Shown here: positions 11,575-22,038 of the stretch, piece after piece
How the letters are laid out: the number at the start of each line of letters is the position of its first letter
Position numbering within the stretch: position 1 is the stretch's first letter
Source: Warburgia ugandensis
Taxonomy: Eukaryota; Streptophyta; Magnoliopsida; Canellales; Canellaceae
DNA length: 64,000 nucleotides
Direction: 5' to 3'
NCBI GenBank assembly: GCA_035236585.1
Contig: CP141137.1
Coordinates: forward strand, 8,572,327-8,636,326
Position numbers and translations under genes: made by a program
Notes under the pieces: model-generated
What the model was told of the DNA's origin: nothing
Databases searched by the model: none
The model's input: only the letters and a program-made list of their open reading frames with translations

Positions 11575-13058
11575 TGTTTGCTCTTGGAAACTCAGATTTG
11601 ATTGTTGTTGTGTCTTTTTGCATAGATTAAGTCTAGTATTGAAAAGATAAAAAGTCACTACATATACTTCATAACTAGCATGTGATTGTGTGCGCACACA
11701 CACATACATATAGATTTTCTCACTTTCTTCCCATTTATTGCTTTTTAATTCCTTTCTCATGATAAATAGATAGTTATTTTTTTTAAAAATTTAATCTATC
11801 CAAAATAATCCACAAATTATGTAAATAATACACTATTATAACTCTCCTAAGTTGGTTAGTTTTGACCCAATGAGTTTCTTTTATATACAATGCAAATAAT
11901 GTGGTACTATGGTCACTTTATGTGGCATGGCCTACTAGAGCAAACTATACAAGTCCCACAAAGGGCTTCTTACTCATTCTTTTATTGACCACTCTCTCAT
12001 AGCCCAATGTTGGATAATTTGGACCAAATGATAAGTCTAGTTCTAGTCCATTGCTTCTCCATGATGTTGGTTATTGAAGAAGGATATTGGTCACAATAAT
12101 ATCATGGGACAAAGTCCACTCAGTTTTTTTTTGTGCTTATTCATTCATTTCCAAGTCATTTGATAGTCATTTAGGATTATTGGCAAATGATTTAAGATAG
12201 CAGAAATGCAAAAAAGAAAAAAAGAAGGAAAAAAGAGGCAAAGAACAATGTCTTTAACTTTAGAATAAATCTTAAATCCACTTGATAAAACAATTTTGAA
12301 TTCATAAGACAAAACCTTGAATCCACAAGAAAAAGTAGACACTTGTATTGAAAAGACGAATGGTAATATTTTACAATGCTATTGATGTTAATATACGTAT
12401 AACTTTTCTTCTATTATTGAAAATAGGAAAGTAAGGTGCTTTGCTAAATAATTTAGGAAACACTTGCTATAGAACCAAACTTACATTGCTTAAAATAAGA
12501 AGTTAGAGCCACTAGGAAGGCTAATATTGACCTATTTCTACATTCAATAACATAAATGCTGATAATTCCATACTAAGTGGATGAATCTAATATCCTATAA
12601 GATATAATTTTGGTCACAAAATGCTTATGCTAAAGGTATAGTTAGGCAATAATCCACATTCAAGGACATAAATGCATGAAAAGTTAGGCGTCTCCAAAAA
12701 CCATGATGTTTGGCCCATTGGATCTCACTTAAAGCCCACAAAAAAGATTGTCAAGATTAATCCAAGATTTTCCAATAAAATACCACATAATTGAATTACT
12801 ACACAAAGGGTAGAATGGTAAACAGGCATTGTTTATTTTTTATTTTTATTAAACATTACTTAATGCATCGGATGAATAATATAGACAAATCTAAAAAAGG
12901 ACTCACCTTTGATGATCAGAGCCATTCATTTTATGGCACCATCCTTGCATAACTAGTCATTCAAACAACACGCTAATTTTCTGATTCTAAACATCTAAAA
13001 TAGTATAGCTTTTATAGCAAAAAGTGGACTGTTAGAGACTTAATAAAAATAACCCTCT

Positions 13059-13061
<3 letters not shown>
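11575..13061. other. Intergenic DNA, no gene seen
   Basis: No open frame with family features is present on either strand, and no SINE, LTR or terminal inverted repeat structure was recognised. The sequence is AT-rich with poly-A and poly-T runs. Confidence 0.5.
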
Positions 13062-13089
<28 letters not shown>

Positions 13090-14825
13090 TAAGACCTTAT
13101 CCCAATTAGGGGTTGGCCACATGAATCTTGTTTCTCCATTCCCCTTTATTAAATACCATGGTTTCATTTAGTCACAAAGTTTTTAAATATTTTCTCACCA
13201 CTTTTATCCACGTTCTTTTGGGCCTTTCTCTTGCCCTTTTAGAACCTTCTACTTACATTGCCTCACACCTTCTAATGGTGATGTTTTCATTCTCCTTTGG
13301 ACATGTCCAACCCATCTAAGTCTAACCACTTTCATCTTGTTACTTTTTTATGCTAACCCTAAGTTTCTTATAATGTTTTCATTCCTAATTCTATCATTTC
13401 TTATCTTGCCACTCATCCATCTCAACATTCTCATTTTTACGACGCTCATCCTATGAACGTGATGTTCTTTAATTGCCCAACACTCTGATCCATAGAGCAT
13501 GGCCGGCCTTATGGCTATCCTATAGAATTTTTCTTTTAGTTTGAGTGGCACCTGCCTATCATACAAAACTTTAAATGCACATCTCTATTTGTTCCAACCT
13601 GCTTAGATTCTCTGGGTAACCTCTCTCTCAGTCTCTTCACTATCATGAATCATTGATTCTAATTACCAAAAGTAGTCTTTTTACGGGACTTCTTAGTTGT
13701 CAATCTTAACAAGTGTTCCATTCTTACTCTTCTCTTTGCTAAAATTGTATTCCATATATTATGTCTTAGTTTGATTGATTTTAAATCTTTTTGATTCTAA
13801 TGTTTCTCTCGTTAACTCTAGCTTTGTGTTTACGCCCTTCATTGTTTAATCAATTAAGACTATATTATCTACAAATAGCATGCATCATAGAATCTTCTCA
13901 TGCAGATATTTTGTTGACTCATTCATAACCAACATAAAAAGGTATGGGCTCAATGCCGATCCTTGGTGCAATCTTACAATGACAGAAAAATCACTGGTCT
14001 TGTCATTAGTGGTGTTAACATTTGTTACCGCTACCTCATAGGCATATTTGATTATGTCTATATAACCTCGCGAAATCTATTTCTTGCCCAACACCCTTCA
14101 TATTAACTTTATAGAGACTCCATCATAAGCTTTCTCTAAGTCAACAAAGACCATGTGAATGTCTTTTCTCCTCTCCCTATATTTCTCTATCAAGTGTTAG
14201 TAAGAAAATAGCTTCCATGGTAGACCTCCCAAGCATGAAACCAAACTGGTGCTCTAATATACTTCTCTCATACTGTAGCCTCTTCTTAACTATTGTTTCA
14301 AAAAGTTTTATAGTATAGCTCATAAGTTTGATCCCCAATAATTAGTATAGCTATGTATGCCTCATTTATTCTTATAAATTGGTACAATTGAGCTTTTCCT
14401 CCATTCATCCGACATTTTCTTTGATTTTATAATCTTGTTAAACAACTTGGTCAACCAAACTGCTCGAATCTCTCTCATATGCTTCCAAACCTTTATTGGT
14501 ATACTATGGGGCCCTATAACCTTTCCTCATTTCATCTTTTTTCAAGGCCTCTTTTACTTCAAATATTCTAATCTTATGTTCATATATATAATCTCCAATG
14601 TTATTTAGGTTTATAGTATTTTCAATTCATATATTCTCAGAGCTATTGTCATTTAACAATTTTTGAAAGTAAGTTTCTCACCTTTGTTTGATCTCGTCAT
14701 CTTTGACTAGTACCTTTTGATCATCACTTTTAATGCACCTAAAATGGTCAAAGTTCTTATCCTTCTATCCTCTTATTTTTGTAGGTTTAATCATATTTTT
14801 CTCACATTTTCTTAATCCTAGTATA
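13062..14825 (-). mobile_element. RTE-clade LINE, copy B, 5'-truncated
   Basis: This runs on the minus strand. The 3' end lies at the left with the perfect ATC microsatellite (13062-13090), which reads GAT on the element strand, next to the family 3' phrase CCTAATTGGGATAAGGTCTT. Reading leftward from 14825, the translation covers the segment before RT, the RT region and the C-terminal domain; the clearest frame is 13348-13566 (IRPAMLYGSECWAIKEHH, then MRMLRWMSGK). The AP-endonuclease and 5' end are missing, as expected for incomplete target-primed reverse transcription. Numerous stops make it non-functional. Confidence 0.85.
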
Positions 14826-15328
14826 CTATAGAGGTCATATAAACAACTCTCTAAATGCAACTCCCAAAAGCATGATTTTTAGGATTGTAGAATCATCCAA
14901 TCTTCAAAATCTTATATTTACTAGTTGCCCAAAGTTAGACTAATAAGATGAACAGATCATCTAGAGGTAGGTCTTCATGCCAAATGTGAGGCAATTGTAC
15001 GTACACACTCTAGAATTGTCCGATCAAGATCGTTTTTGGCTACCCCATATCTAATATTTTGGAAACTATATGGAAAGTTAAGATCAACATACAACTAGAC
15101 AATGATATGCTTCTTATGAAAACGTTGCCCATTAAGAAAAAGTGAATGATATGATTCACATCAAAGCAAACTTTTATTTTGTGCGTCATGTCCACTGTAG
15201 CCGATATGGACCAGCCAACTCTCGCATGATCACGAGACGTGCACAAATTTGCGCCAGGTGTGTATCCCAGCTGAAACTTTTACGAATACACCAGCGGGAG
15301 GAAGTAAAGTAGAATAGCCCAGGAAAAA
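14826..15328. other. Upstream flank of the twin-CX9C gene
   Basis: This lies between the truncated LINE and the start codon at 15329. It presumably holds the promoter and 5' leader of the gene, but no clear TATA box in a convincing position was seen. Composition becomes visibly more GC-rich from about 15180. Confidence 0.35.
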
Positions 15329-15601
15329 ATGTCCGGCGGAGAAACTTCAGTTGGAGGGTGCGAGAGACAGCATAAGGCTCTATGCGAATGCCACCGCCGG
15401 TTCCGAAACCCAAACGAGCGAGACTTCGCCTGCCGCCACCTCAATCGATCCCTCGCCAATTGCATTGTTTCGGTAGCTTGCCCATCTGAATCTGACGCCG
15501 TACGAGGCCTTTGTTCTAGCGGCGGAACCGCCCTCAAGCGCTCACAGTGCCAGCAGGCCCAGCTTTCTCTCTCCGTCTGTCTCTCCTCCCATCAACAATA
15601 A
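15329..15601 (+). CDS. Twin CX9C (CHCH-type) small protein
   Basis: This is a complete single-exon frame of 90 residues from ATG to TAA, in a region markedly GC-richer than its surroundings. Cysteines are arranged as CX9C motifs: C11-C21 (with C19 inside, CEC), C38-C48, and C77-C87. Further cysteines lie at about 54 and 65. There is no N-terminal presequence. In known families, small proteins with helix-CX9C-helix-CX9C architecture are imported into the mitochondrial intermembrane space and oxidised by the Mia40/Erv1 relay. Plants have many, several linked to respiratory chain assembly. The exact subfamily and partner are not recognised. The C-terminal QQAQLSLSVCLSSHQQ keeps the last motif intact. 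The start follows a purine-rich AGGAAAAA context with no upstream in-frame extension. A possible 3' UTR splice donor lies at about 15769 (ACGG/GTAATT). Host origin and intactness are clear; the function is inferred from the motif only. Confidence 0.85.
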   Translation: MSGGETSVGGCERQHKALCECHRRFRNPNERDFACRHLNRSLANCIVSVACPSESDAVRGLCSSGGTALKRSQCQQAQLSLSVCLSSHQQ

Positions 15602-16405
15602 CCCCCCAAGTCCTGCTTTTCCCACTGATCCTGTAAGGGCTTTTCGGTTTTCTTGTTGACGGAAATATCGTCGATTGCTCAAGCCTAACAGCTTCCTCGT
15701 CTGTTTCGTATAGAGGAATTTTACTCCCCGAGAACATTCCCTGACGGTGGTTGGAGATTCCCAATACGGGTAATTTCTAATATCTGGTCTTTTTCGAATT
15801 ATGTGAATTTTTTTTTGGAATACTGTCTGCAGTGGTTTATATATTTGGATGGTTGTTGTTGTATTTCTGAAAATTATTGGATACGCGGAGTTTTAAGTGT
15901 CCAAATGTAAGGTGTTTGGGATGTCTGATGTTTTCAGGTTATTGTAGGTGAGTGGTTGGACCTGGAAAATTCTTTGAGTGAGAAAGGATTTTTTAGAATC
16001 TTATTATGTAGAACTACTGGAATTGGCAATAACTCTAGTGTGTTCTTCCATGTTGTCTCATAACTGGGAATTGAATTCTGGTCCTTGTGTAGCTAGTGGG
16101 AAGTGCAGAGTACTTGTCAGCCGGATTTAATTTTGTTATGCTGAAAAACGGTATAGTAACATTTAAAGTTCTAAATAACGAGATCAGGTGTTGTACTCTA
16201 AAACAACAAGAAACATCTAGTCAAATATGTTTTCTCTATGTAAGGATGTTTATGCTTTCAATTTTAGGCATCTACAATTAATCGTTTCCACTTTGTTGCT
16301 ACAGTTAAACTGTGTAACTTTTGCCTTTCTGTCATAACACATAACATTGAAAGGGTTGTTGCTAACTTAGTAGAAAAGACTTCTACATTAATGTGGCAAC
16401 TAGAA

Positions 16406-16525
16406 AAAGGGCAGCCCGGTGCATGAAGCTCCTGCCTATGCGGGGTCCGGGGAAGGGGCGGACCACAAGGGCCTATAGTACACAGTCTTACCTTACATTT
16501 TTACAAGAGGCTGTTTCCACGCCTT
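16406..16525 (-). repeat. Au SINE, partial
   Basis: This is the 3' two-thirds of an Au SINE on the minus strand: GGGCAGCCCGGTGCATGAAG, then CGGGGTCCGGGGAAGGGGCG, ending at the GGCTGTTTCCACGCCTT phrase. The tRNA-like 5' head with both promoter boxes is absent. No clear target duplication was seen. Confidence 0.85.
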
Positions 16526-17929
16526 ATATGACAATTGCTTCATCAAAATATAATATTTTTTTGTGTGTCAAGTATGTGGGTGCGTGTGTGCTAATCTCGC
16601 GATATAGGCAGCAGGCATAGGTGTATGTTTACAATATTCAATAGAAGGCCAACTATTTGTTCTATCTTGTTTATTGATATGGCTGTGCAGCACATAACAT
16701 GCTTATATAATCTTAACTTGCATATCTCAATGAAAAGGAGGACCTTTTGTGAGATGACAAATTTAGATTTTTAGAACATTGTTTAATCAATCTTTCTTAA
16801 TGGGATTCTCGTGGTTGAACATCTATTTTGGTGCTCTTGGTTGGTAGTTTTCATATTTTCTTTCTTGGTGCTGAAACTAAACATCCCTGTACCATGCCAA
16901 GAATTATGCCATGTATGTAGAACTGACGGCAACCAAGTGGGAATTTACCGCATAATTTGTTACTTCATATAGAACTAGAATCAGCATACAAGTAAACCAG
17001 ATGGAGATACCAGCAATAATACTGGCGATTTAGGCTAAAAATCTTATGCAGCCTTTGAAGCTTGCACTCATTTTGCAACATGTGGAAATTGGCCATTGGA
17101 CTGTTACACCTAACTAGTAATTAAATTCTCAGTCAAATGTATACTTGTCAGTACATTCTGTGAAAGGTCATCCTTCTCATCCTGTAATTATTATATTATC
17201 TCCAAAGATCCCGATTGCAGTGTGCATCCCATTAACAACACTAACACAATCATGAAATAACTGGACTTAAAACACTTGATTGAGGTGTTTAAGTGCCTTG
17301 TCTCAGAACCAAGTGGTTGTGGGTTCAAGCCACCGGTTACCTATACCAAGGAAAAACAAAAAAAATCACGAATCAACTACATTGTGTTGGCCATTCACTA
17401 ATCACTGCACCCTATTAAAATGCCTTTAAATTATTAGAATCAACTACATCTTGTCAAACAATAGCAATCTACAACCTCATATTGAACTACTGAAAGTATG
17501 GATGGAATCCATGGCAGAGGCATTCTTGGGAATGGACAAGGAACATTCTGCAGGGGGATGATCTGATGTGCTATTAAGATTCTATATTTGGATTTTTAGT
17601 TGACATTTGGTGTTGATGATCTGCTTAAACAGGAGATTATAAACTAGCATTTATTAAGATGGAACTGGCAAAAAAGGATAAGTTGACTGGCTTCCAAGAG
17701 AGAACAACCTCACAAATAAGTGATTGGTATTGCCAAAAATAGATCCGGATATTACACTTAGTCATTTTACTGTCCTTTCCTTTATAGAAATACAGTGGAA
17801 ATACATTATCAATGGAGGTCTGGATATTGCTATCTAAACATGGACCTAAGATGATCCAATCATCTGGCTCCACTGTACCTCTAGTGTGTCCAATTAGTGT
17901 ATTGTTCTCCTGGAACCACTAAAACAACC

Positions 17930-18343
17930 CGAGGAATTATGGTGCTCCCAGGACACATGTCAGGCAGAAATTTTGTGAATTTTCAGGGATCTAATATTTA
18001 TCTGACTTGGCCTAAGCCAAATGGCCTAGGTACAAAAGCCTTCATTGAATCCCTCTAAGATCACTTTTTCTTGGAACTCTAATGGTTGTAAATTGGATGA
18101 TGTTCCTAGGAGACAGTTCAGTTTTTAAAGTTTTCCCCTGTCCATTTTACAGGCACTAGAGGTGCAAGGAAGGTATGTTAGAGAGTTACATTACATGTTG
18201 GTTTGGTAACTAAGGCCAACTGGTGTTAGCCTGAATTGGATGAACTGTCTTGGATCCCAGAGAAATTACAAAAAAGTGGGCTTGCCATGCCCTTTCCTTT
18301 CACATGTGTTTACTTCTGGGAGCACCATATAATTCCTCATAAA
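17930..18343. repeat. MITE-like element with long terminal inverted repeats
   Basis: The left end GAGGAATTATGGTGCTCCCAG and the right end, whose reverse complement is GAGGAATTATATGGTGCTCC, continue as an imperfect inverted repeat of about 90 bp. Shared phrases are ACATGT, AATTT-TGTGAATTT and GGGATC. About 230 bp of non-coding DNA lies between the arms. No target duplication could be fixed by eye, so the superfamily is undecided. Confidence 0.6.
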
Positions 18344-18479
18344 AACTCAATAAAAAGAGATGTGAATGTAGATTATGAATTAATGTAATTTATTTGTTCT
18401 ATTTTTGACAAACAATTGGAGTCTGCACACATGTACAAATTCTATGGCCAAGCTACTTCGTGATCCAAATCTTTAGGTG

Positions 18480-18793
18480 CTGTTACTTTGTTTACCTTCA
18501 TCATAAGGCACTTTAATAAAATTTTACATTTACATGGAGTTTGGAATGTCTCTCTTTCCGTCTTTCCCTATTAGATTTCCTTACAACTGTGCTGATCAAC
18601 TAGACTCTTTCTCTCTCTCTCTCTCAAATTGTTGCTTGCCATTTGCTAAGTTACATTTTATTATGGTATACTTTGTTGACCTTCATTATATGGCACTCCA
18701 ATTGAATTGTACCCGTAAAAGAAGTTTGGAAGGACTTTCTTTCCTCTTTTCCCATTAAATATCCTCACAACTGTGCTGATCAACTAGATCGAT
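18480..18793 (+). repeat. Diverged tandem duplication, about 125-bp units
   Basis: The segments about 18484-18606 and 18664-18788 share TACTTTGTT-ACCTTCAT, GGCACT, AGTTTGGAA, CTTTC and the perfect phrase ACAACTGTGCTGATCAACTA in the same order. A CT microsatellite (about 18607-18625) lies between them. There is no coding potential. Confidence 0.7.
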
Positions 18794-19307
18794 CCTCAAA
18801 TCTCAAACAATGCTGCTAAGGCCCCTATAATGCTTGCAAGTGCTTTTTCTAATAAATTCATTGACAAAAGCGAGAGAAATTGCTGGTTGTAATGAGCTTC
18901 TTTTTAAGCAAGTTTTAAGGTCTTCTGATGAGGTTGCCTATAACATCTCTAAGAGATGAGCCGGTTCTGATGTATTCTGTTAGGGCAATCTCTGCTCCTG
19001 CTGTAATTCTGTTGTGCTGGTTAATATAAATTATTCTACCTTTCCAGGAAGTGCTATACAGTCATGCAGATATTTCTTGTATGTGTGACTGAAGAAGGGC
19101 AATTCTGTTGATTCAAATTAAAAGAAAATAATTCATATGTAAGGAAGCTTCTCTGTACTCATCATCAGTTGCTAATTAGCACTACTTGTTAAAGAATGAT
19201 GTGTATCGGTATATATGACGAATCATAACTAAGTAACATATACCAGTAAGCAGGTTCACGGGTACCTAAATCTGTATGCTGCACCATATGTTGCCTCCAA
19301 TCTGTGA

Positions 19308-19400
19308 CCTTGTTGAAAGGATTTGTTTTCACTAGTATTTTTTTCTGTGACCTGGTTGAAAGGATTTGTTTTCACTAGTATTCCTACCTCACCAGTATTT
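19308..19400 (+). repeat. Short tandem duplication
   Basis: The phrase GTTGAAAGGATTTGTTTTCA followed by CTAGTATT occurs twice about 45 bp apart, each preceded by TGTGACCT. This is a recent local duplication with only a few differences. Confidence 0.85.
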
Positions 19401-19493
19401 TTTTCTGCACTCGTTACTCAACACCAACCTGTGTAATGACTTGTGTAATGTTAGATGTCTTTTCTTCTGTCTATAAAATGGAAAGTGTCCACT

Positions 19494-19850
19494 ATCATCA
19501 TCATCATCAAGACTTTATCCCGACTAGGGGGCGGGCACATGAATCTTGTTCCTCCACCCCTCACTATTAAGTGTTATGACTCCATTTAATCCCAAAGTTT
19601 TAAGATCTTTTCTCACCACTTCTATCCTTGTTATTTTGGGCCTTTCCCTTGACCTTTTAGAACCTTTGACTTGGATAGCGTTGGTCCTTCTAACCGGTGC
19701 CATTTTCAGTCTTTGTTAGACATGTCCAAGCCATGTAAGTCTAAGCTTCTTCATTTCTAATTCTATCCTTTCTTGTCTTGCCACTCATCCATCTCAACAT
19801 CTGCATTTTAGCTACACTCATCCTATGTATATGTTGTTCCTTAAAATGGT
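19494..19850 (-). mobile_element. RTE-clade LINE, copy C, 3' fragment
   Basis: The ATC microsatellite (19494-19510) and the family 3' phrase AAGACTTTATCCCGACTAGG are followed by about 300 bp matching the last part of the RTE coding region on the minus strand (FGHV-like, RWMSGK-like and MHRMSVA-like stretches). It is severely 5'-truncated. Confidence 0.8.
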
Positions 19851-19868
19851 AAGTAACCCCTATATTTT

Positions 19869-20387
19869 CTAGAAAATTTTCTGTTGCTTCTGGTTTTGCT
19901 GCCATTCATTAATGCCATCTACCCAAAAAGTGCTACTGGCTAATGTTAGAGTGAGTATACATGTTAAGCAACCTTCTTCGTCATTGACTAAGCCGATTAC
20001 TGTTTTAGTACTTGCTGATCTTGGTATCTGGGTCGCGTGTGTCCAAATTTTCTGCGGCGTCCATGCTGCTTCATATCCTAATATTGATTTTCTCATCTCC
20101 ATTCAGGATTGATGATTTTTTACTTCTTCAGCCATGTTCAAGCAAGCAAGGGTGTCCCAGATCATCCCAGAACTGATTAAAGCAATTTTTTCAACACAAT
20201 CAGGTTTCCAAGGACTCCTATCATTTATTTTACGTCCTCCGTTGTTGACTACTTGGGTACCGTATATCTTCGTGTTGATCTGCTCGTCCCTATTCAGTGT
20301 TGAAGATCCCAGGTTTAGTAGCTTGTGAGTGAATCTGGCTTGGATGATGGACATTATTCTTCTGTATTTGGAAGTGCTCACGCCCAT
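19869..20387 (-). other. Minus-strand open region of unknown nature
   Basis: On the minus strand 20387-20103 and 20102-19869 are open for 94 and 77 codons in different frames with no intron signal between them. Phrases such as SPWKPDCVEKIA and WDTLACLNMAEE look like protein but I recognise no family. A weak reading as the RNase H tail of an L1-type LINE is possible. It could equally be a decayed gene fragment or chance. The plus strand is also open for 60-66 codons here, which lowers confidence that either is coding. Confidence 0.2.
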
Positions 20388-20499
20388 TGTTATTATGGAC
20401 TACTTGCTCGCTTGCTAGTAAGGCAGTTTTATTATCGCGGATCGGAAACCTAAATGCCTCTGTGAGAATGATTATTTATGTTTTCCTCTCTGAACTTGA

Positions 20500-20733
20500 G
20501 TAGCCTTGGTGTAACAATAGAGTTGTCGTTGTGTGACCTTGAGGTTGAAGTCGTCGTTGTGTGACTTTGAGGTTGAAGTTGTCGTCGTGTGACTTGAGGT
20601 CACGGATTCACGACGAGGAAATAGCGTCTTGCAAAAAATGCAAGGCAATGCTGTGTACTATAGATCCTTTGTGGACTGCTCTTCCTCGGACTCCACATGT
20701 GCTGGAGCTTAATGCACTGGGTTGCCTTTTTTT
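20500..20733 (+). repeat. Au SINE with an internal triplicated head segment
   Basis: This is a plus-strand Au SINE: GCCTTGGTGTAACAATAGAG head, GAGGTCACGGATTCACGACG region, CTTGCAAAAAATGCAAGGCA middle and GGAGCTTAATGCACTGGGTT end. Between the A-box and B-box parts, a unit of about 30 bp (GTCGTTGTGTGAC..TTGAGGTTGAA) is present three times (about 20521-20605) instead of once. This makes the copy about 55-60 bp longer than the others. Confidence 0.85.
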
Positions 20734-21218
20734 TCCTTTCTGAACGTGGGTGGCTTATGTCTGCCCGGCCATGCTCTGTTCTTTTGGTTTTTTCATGTTT
20801 TGCCATTTGCTTCGCGTAAGAGCTTGTAGGAATAACAAAGCTCAAACTGGAACATTGTCATGCGGGGATAGACCACATTTTCGGATAATTCTGTGAATTT
20901 GTGAGAGTCATAATTATACTGGTAGGTTAGGTCCGGGTCTGCTGAGGTAAAATTTCGGTCCATGCAGCAACCTGGAAGCAGAAAAGCCAGACTTTAGGAA
21001 AGGTCTTAGTAGAGTTCGGAATTTAAATTCTAAAATTTAATAAATTCTTGGGTAGATTTTAGAATTGAATTTTCGAAATTCCAAATTTAGGAGCAGACTT
21101 TGGAATTCGACAATTTTATAAGAATTTAGTATGCAGAATTTGGGTATTGCCCCCAATTTTGGTCTCTCTCACAATTGGCCCATGAGTTGGGAATTTGAGA
21201 AATTCTATTAGTGGGATC

Positions 21219-21283
<65 letters not shown>

Positions 21284-21380
21284 GCTTTTTACTGTGTAGG
21301 TTGGAAGAAAGAAGACCCAATCATCCCAACATCACAAAACTTATATTGTTTAAAATTTGTGATTCCTGAGACATAGCTAA
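20734..21380. other. Intergenic DNA with CT microsatellite
   Basis: No gene is seen. A perfect CT dinucleotide run occupies about 21224-21280. The 20990-21150 part is AT-rich with repeated AATTTAG/GAATTT words. Confidence 0.6.
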
Positions 21381-21560
21381 AAAGGGCAGTCCCGGTGCAC
21401 GAAGCTCCTGCCTATTCGGGCTCTGGGGAAGGGGTGGACCACAAGGGCCTATAGTAGGCAGCTTTACCTTGCATTTTACAAGACGCTGATTTCATGGCTT
21501 GAACTTGTGACTTCAAGGTCACATGACAGTAACTTTTACCATTGTGCTAAGGCTACCCTT
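21381..21560 (-). repeat. Au SINE, full length, with 12-bp target duplication
   Basis: The minus-strand copy runs from GGGTAGCCTTAGCACAATGG (its 5' head) to GGGACTGCCC. The direct repeat AGACATAGCTAA flanks it at 21369-21380 and 21567-21578. Both promoter boxes are recognisable but diverged. Confidence 0.9.
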
Positions 21561-21938
21561 CTTCTCAGACATAGCTAAGATGTTTAAAATGGATGTTTTT
21601 AATAACTAAAGGAGTAGACCACTCGTATCCTTTTACTGTAAAGCCTTAGAAGAGGGTGTGATGTGAGTACCAAAGGGGTATGGGAATGCTAACTCCTTTT
21701 TTTGTTTTGCTTTTTGGTTTTTGGAAAGAAAAGTCCTCCCAAGTCTAAGTACTAAATTTGAGAAGCTCCCTATCAGAAACAAAACAAAAAGGCCAACAAT
21801 TTACAGGAAAAGGAAAAATGCAAAGTTCACACAGAAACTGAACTTTCTTCTCAGAAGAACTCAAATCTTCTTCAGCTCTCTTAATACTCTCACTTGCAAG
21901 ATTGGCTGCTATCTTATTAGCCTGCATGTGAAGTTCTC

Positions 21939-22024
21939 CTAAAAGGGCAGCCTTGCGGGGTCTAGGAAAGGGGCGGATCACAAGAGTTTATAGTACGCAG
22001 CCTTGTCTTGCATTTTTGAGAGAA
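21939..22024 (-). repeat. 5'-truncated Au SINE with 14-bp target duplication
   Basis: Only about 80 bp of the SINE is present: its 3' end GGGCTGCCC-like phrase, then the CGGGGTCTAGGAAAGGGGCG and CAGCCTTGTCTTGCATTTTT parts. The tRNA-derived head is missing. A perfect direct repeat CATGTGAAGTTCTC lies at 21925-21938 and 22025-22038, so the truncated form itself inserted. A short internal segment (the GTGCACGAAGCTCCTGCC part) is also lacking. Confidence 0.88.
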
Positions 22025-22038
22025 CATGTGAAGTTCTC

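Larger units (their letters stand above)
15602..20499. other. Gene-poor stretch after the CX9C gene
   Basis: The first 170 bp are probably 3' UTR of the CX9C gene. Beyond that no coding exon is convincing. The stretch contains a SINE fragment (16406-16525), a TIR element (17930-18343), a tandem duplication (18480-18793), a 47-bp duplication (19308-19400), an RTE fragment (19494-19850) and an ambiguous open region on the minus strand (19869-20387), listed separately. A phrase GTGGGTTCAAGCC near 17320 resembles a tRNA B box, but no tRNA folds around it. Confidence 0.45.

Noticed and set aside
15186-15764. Minus-strand frames over the CX9C gene
   Set aside because: They are antisense shadows; the plus-strand frame has the CX9C pattern and complete ends.
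17290-17345. tRNA-like phrase GTGGGTTCAAGCCACC
   Set aside because: Only the B-box/T-arm part is present; no acceptor, D or anticodon stem can be formed around it.
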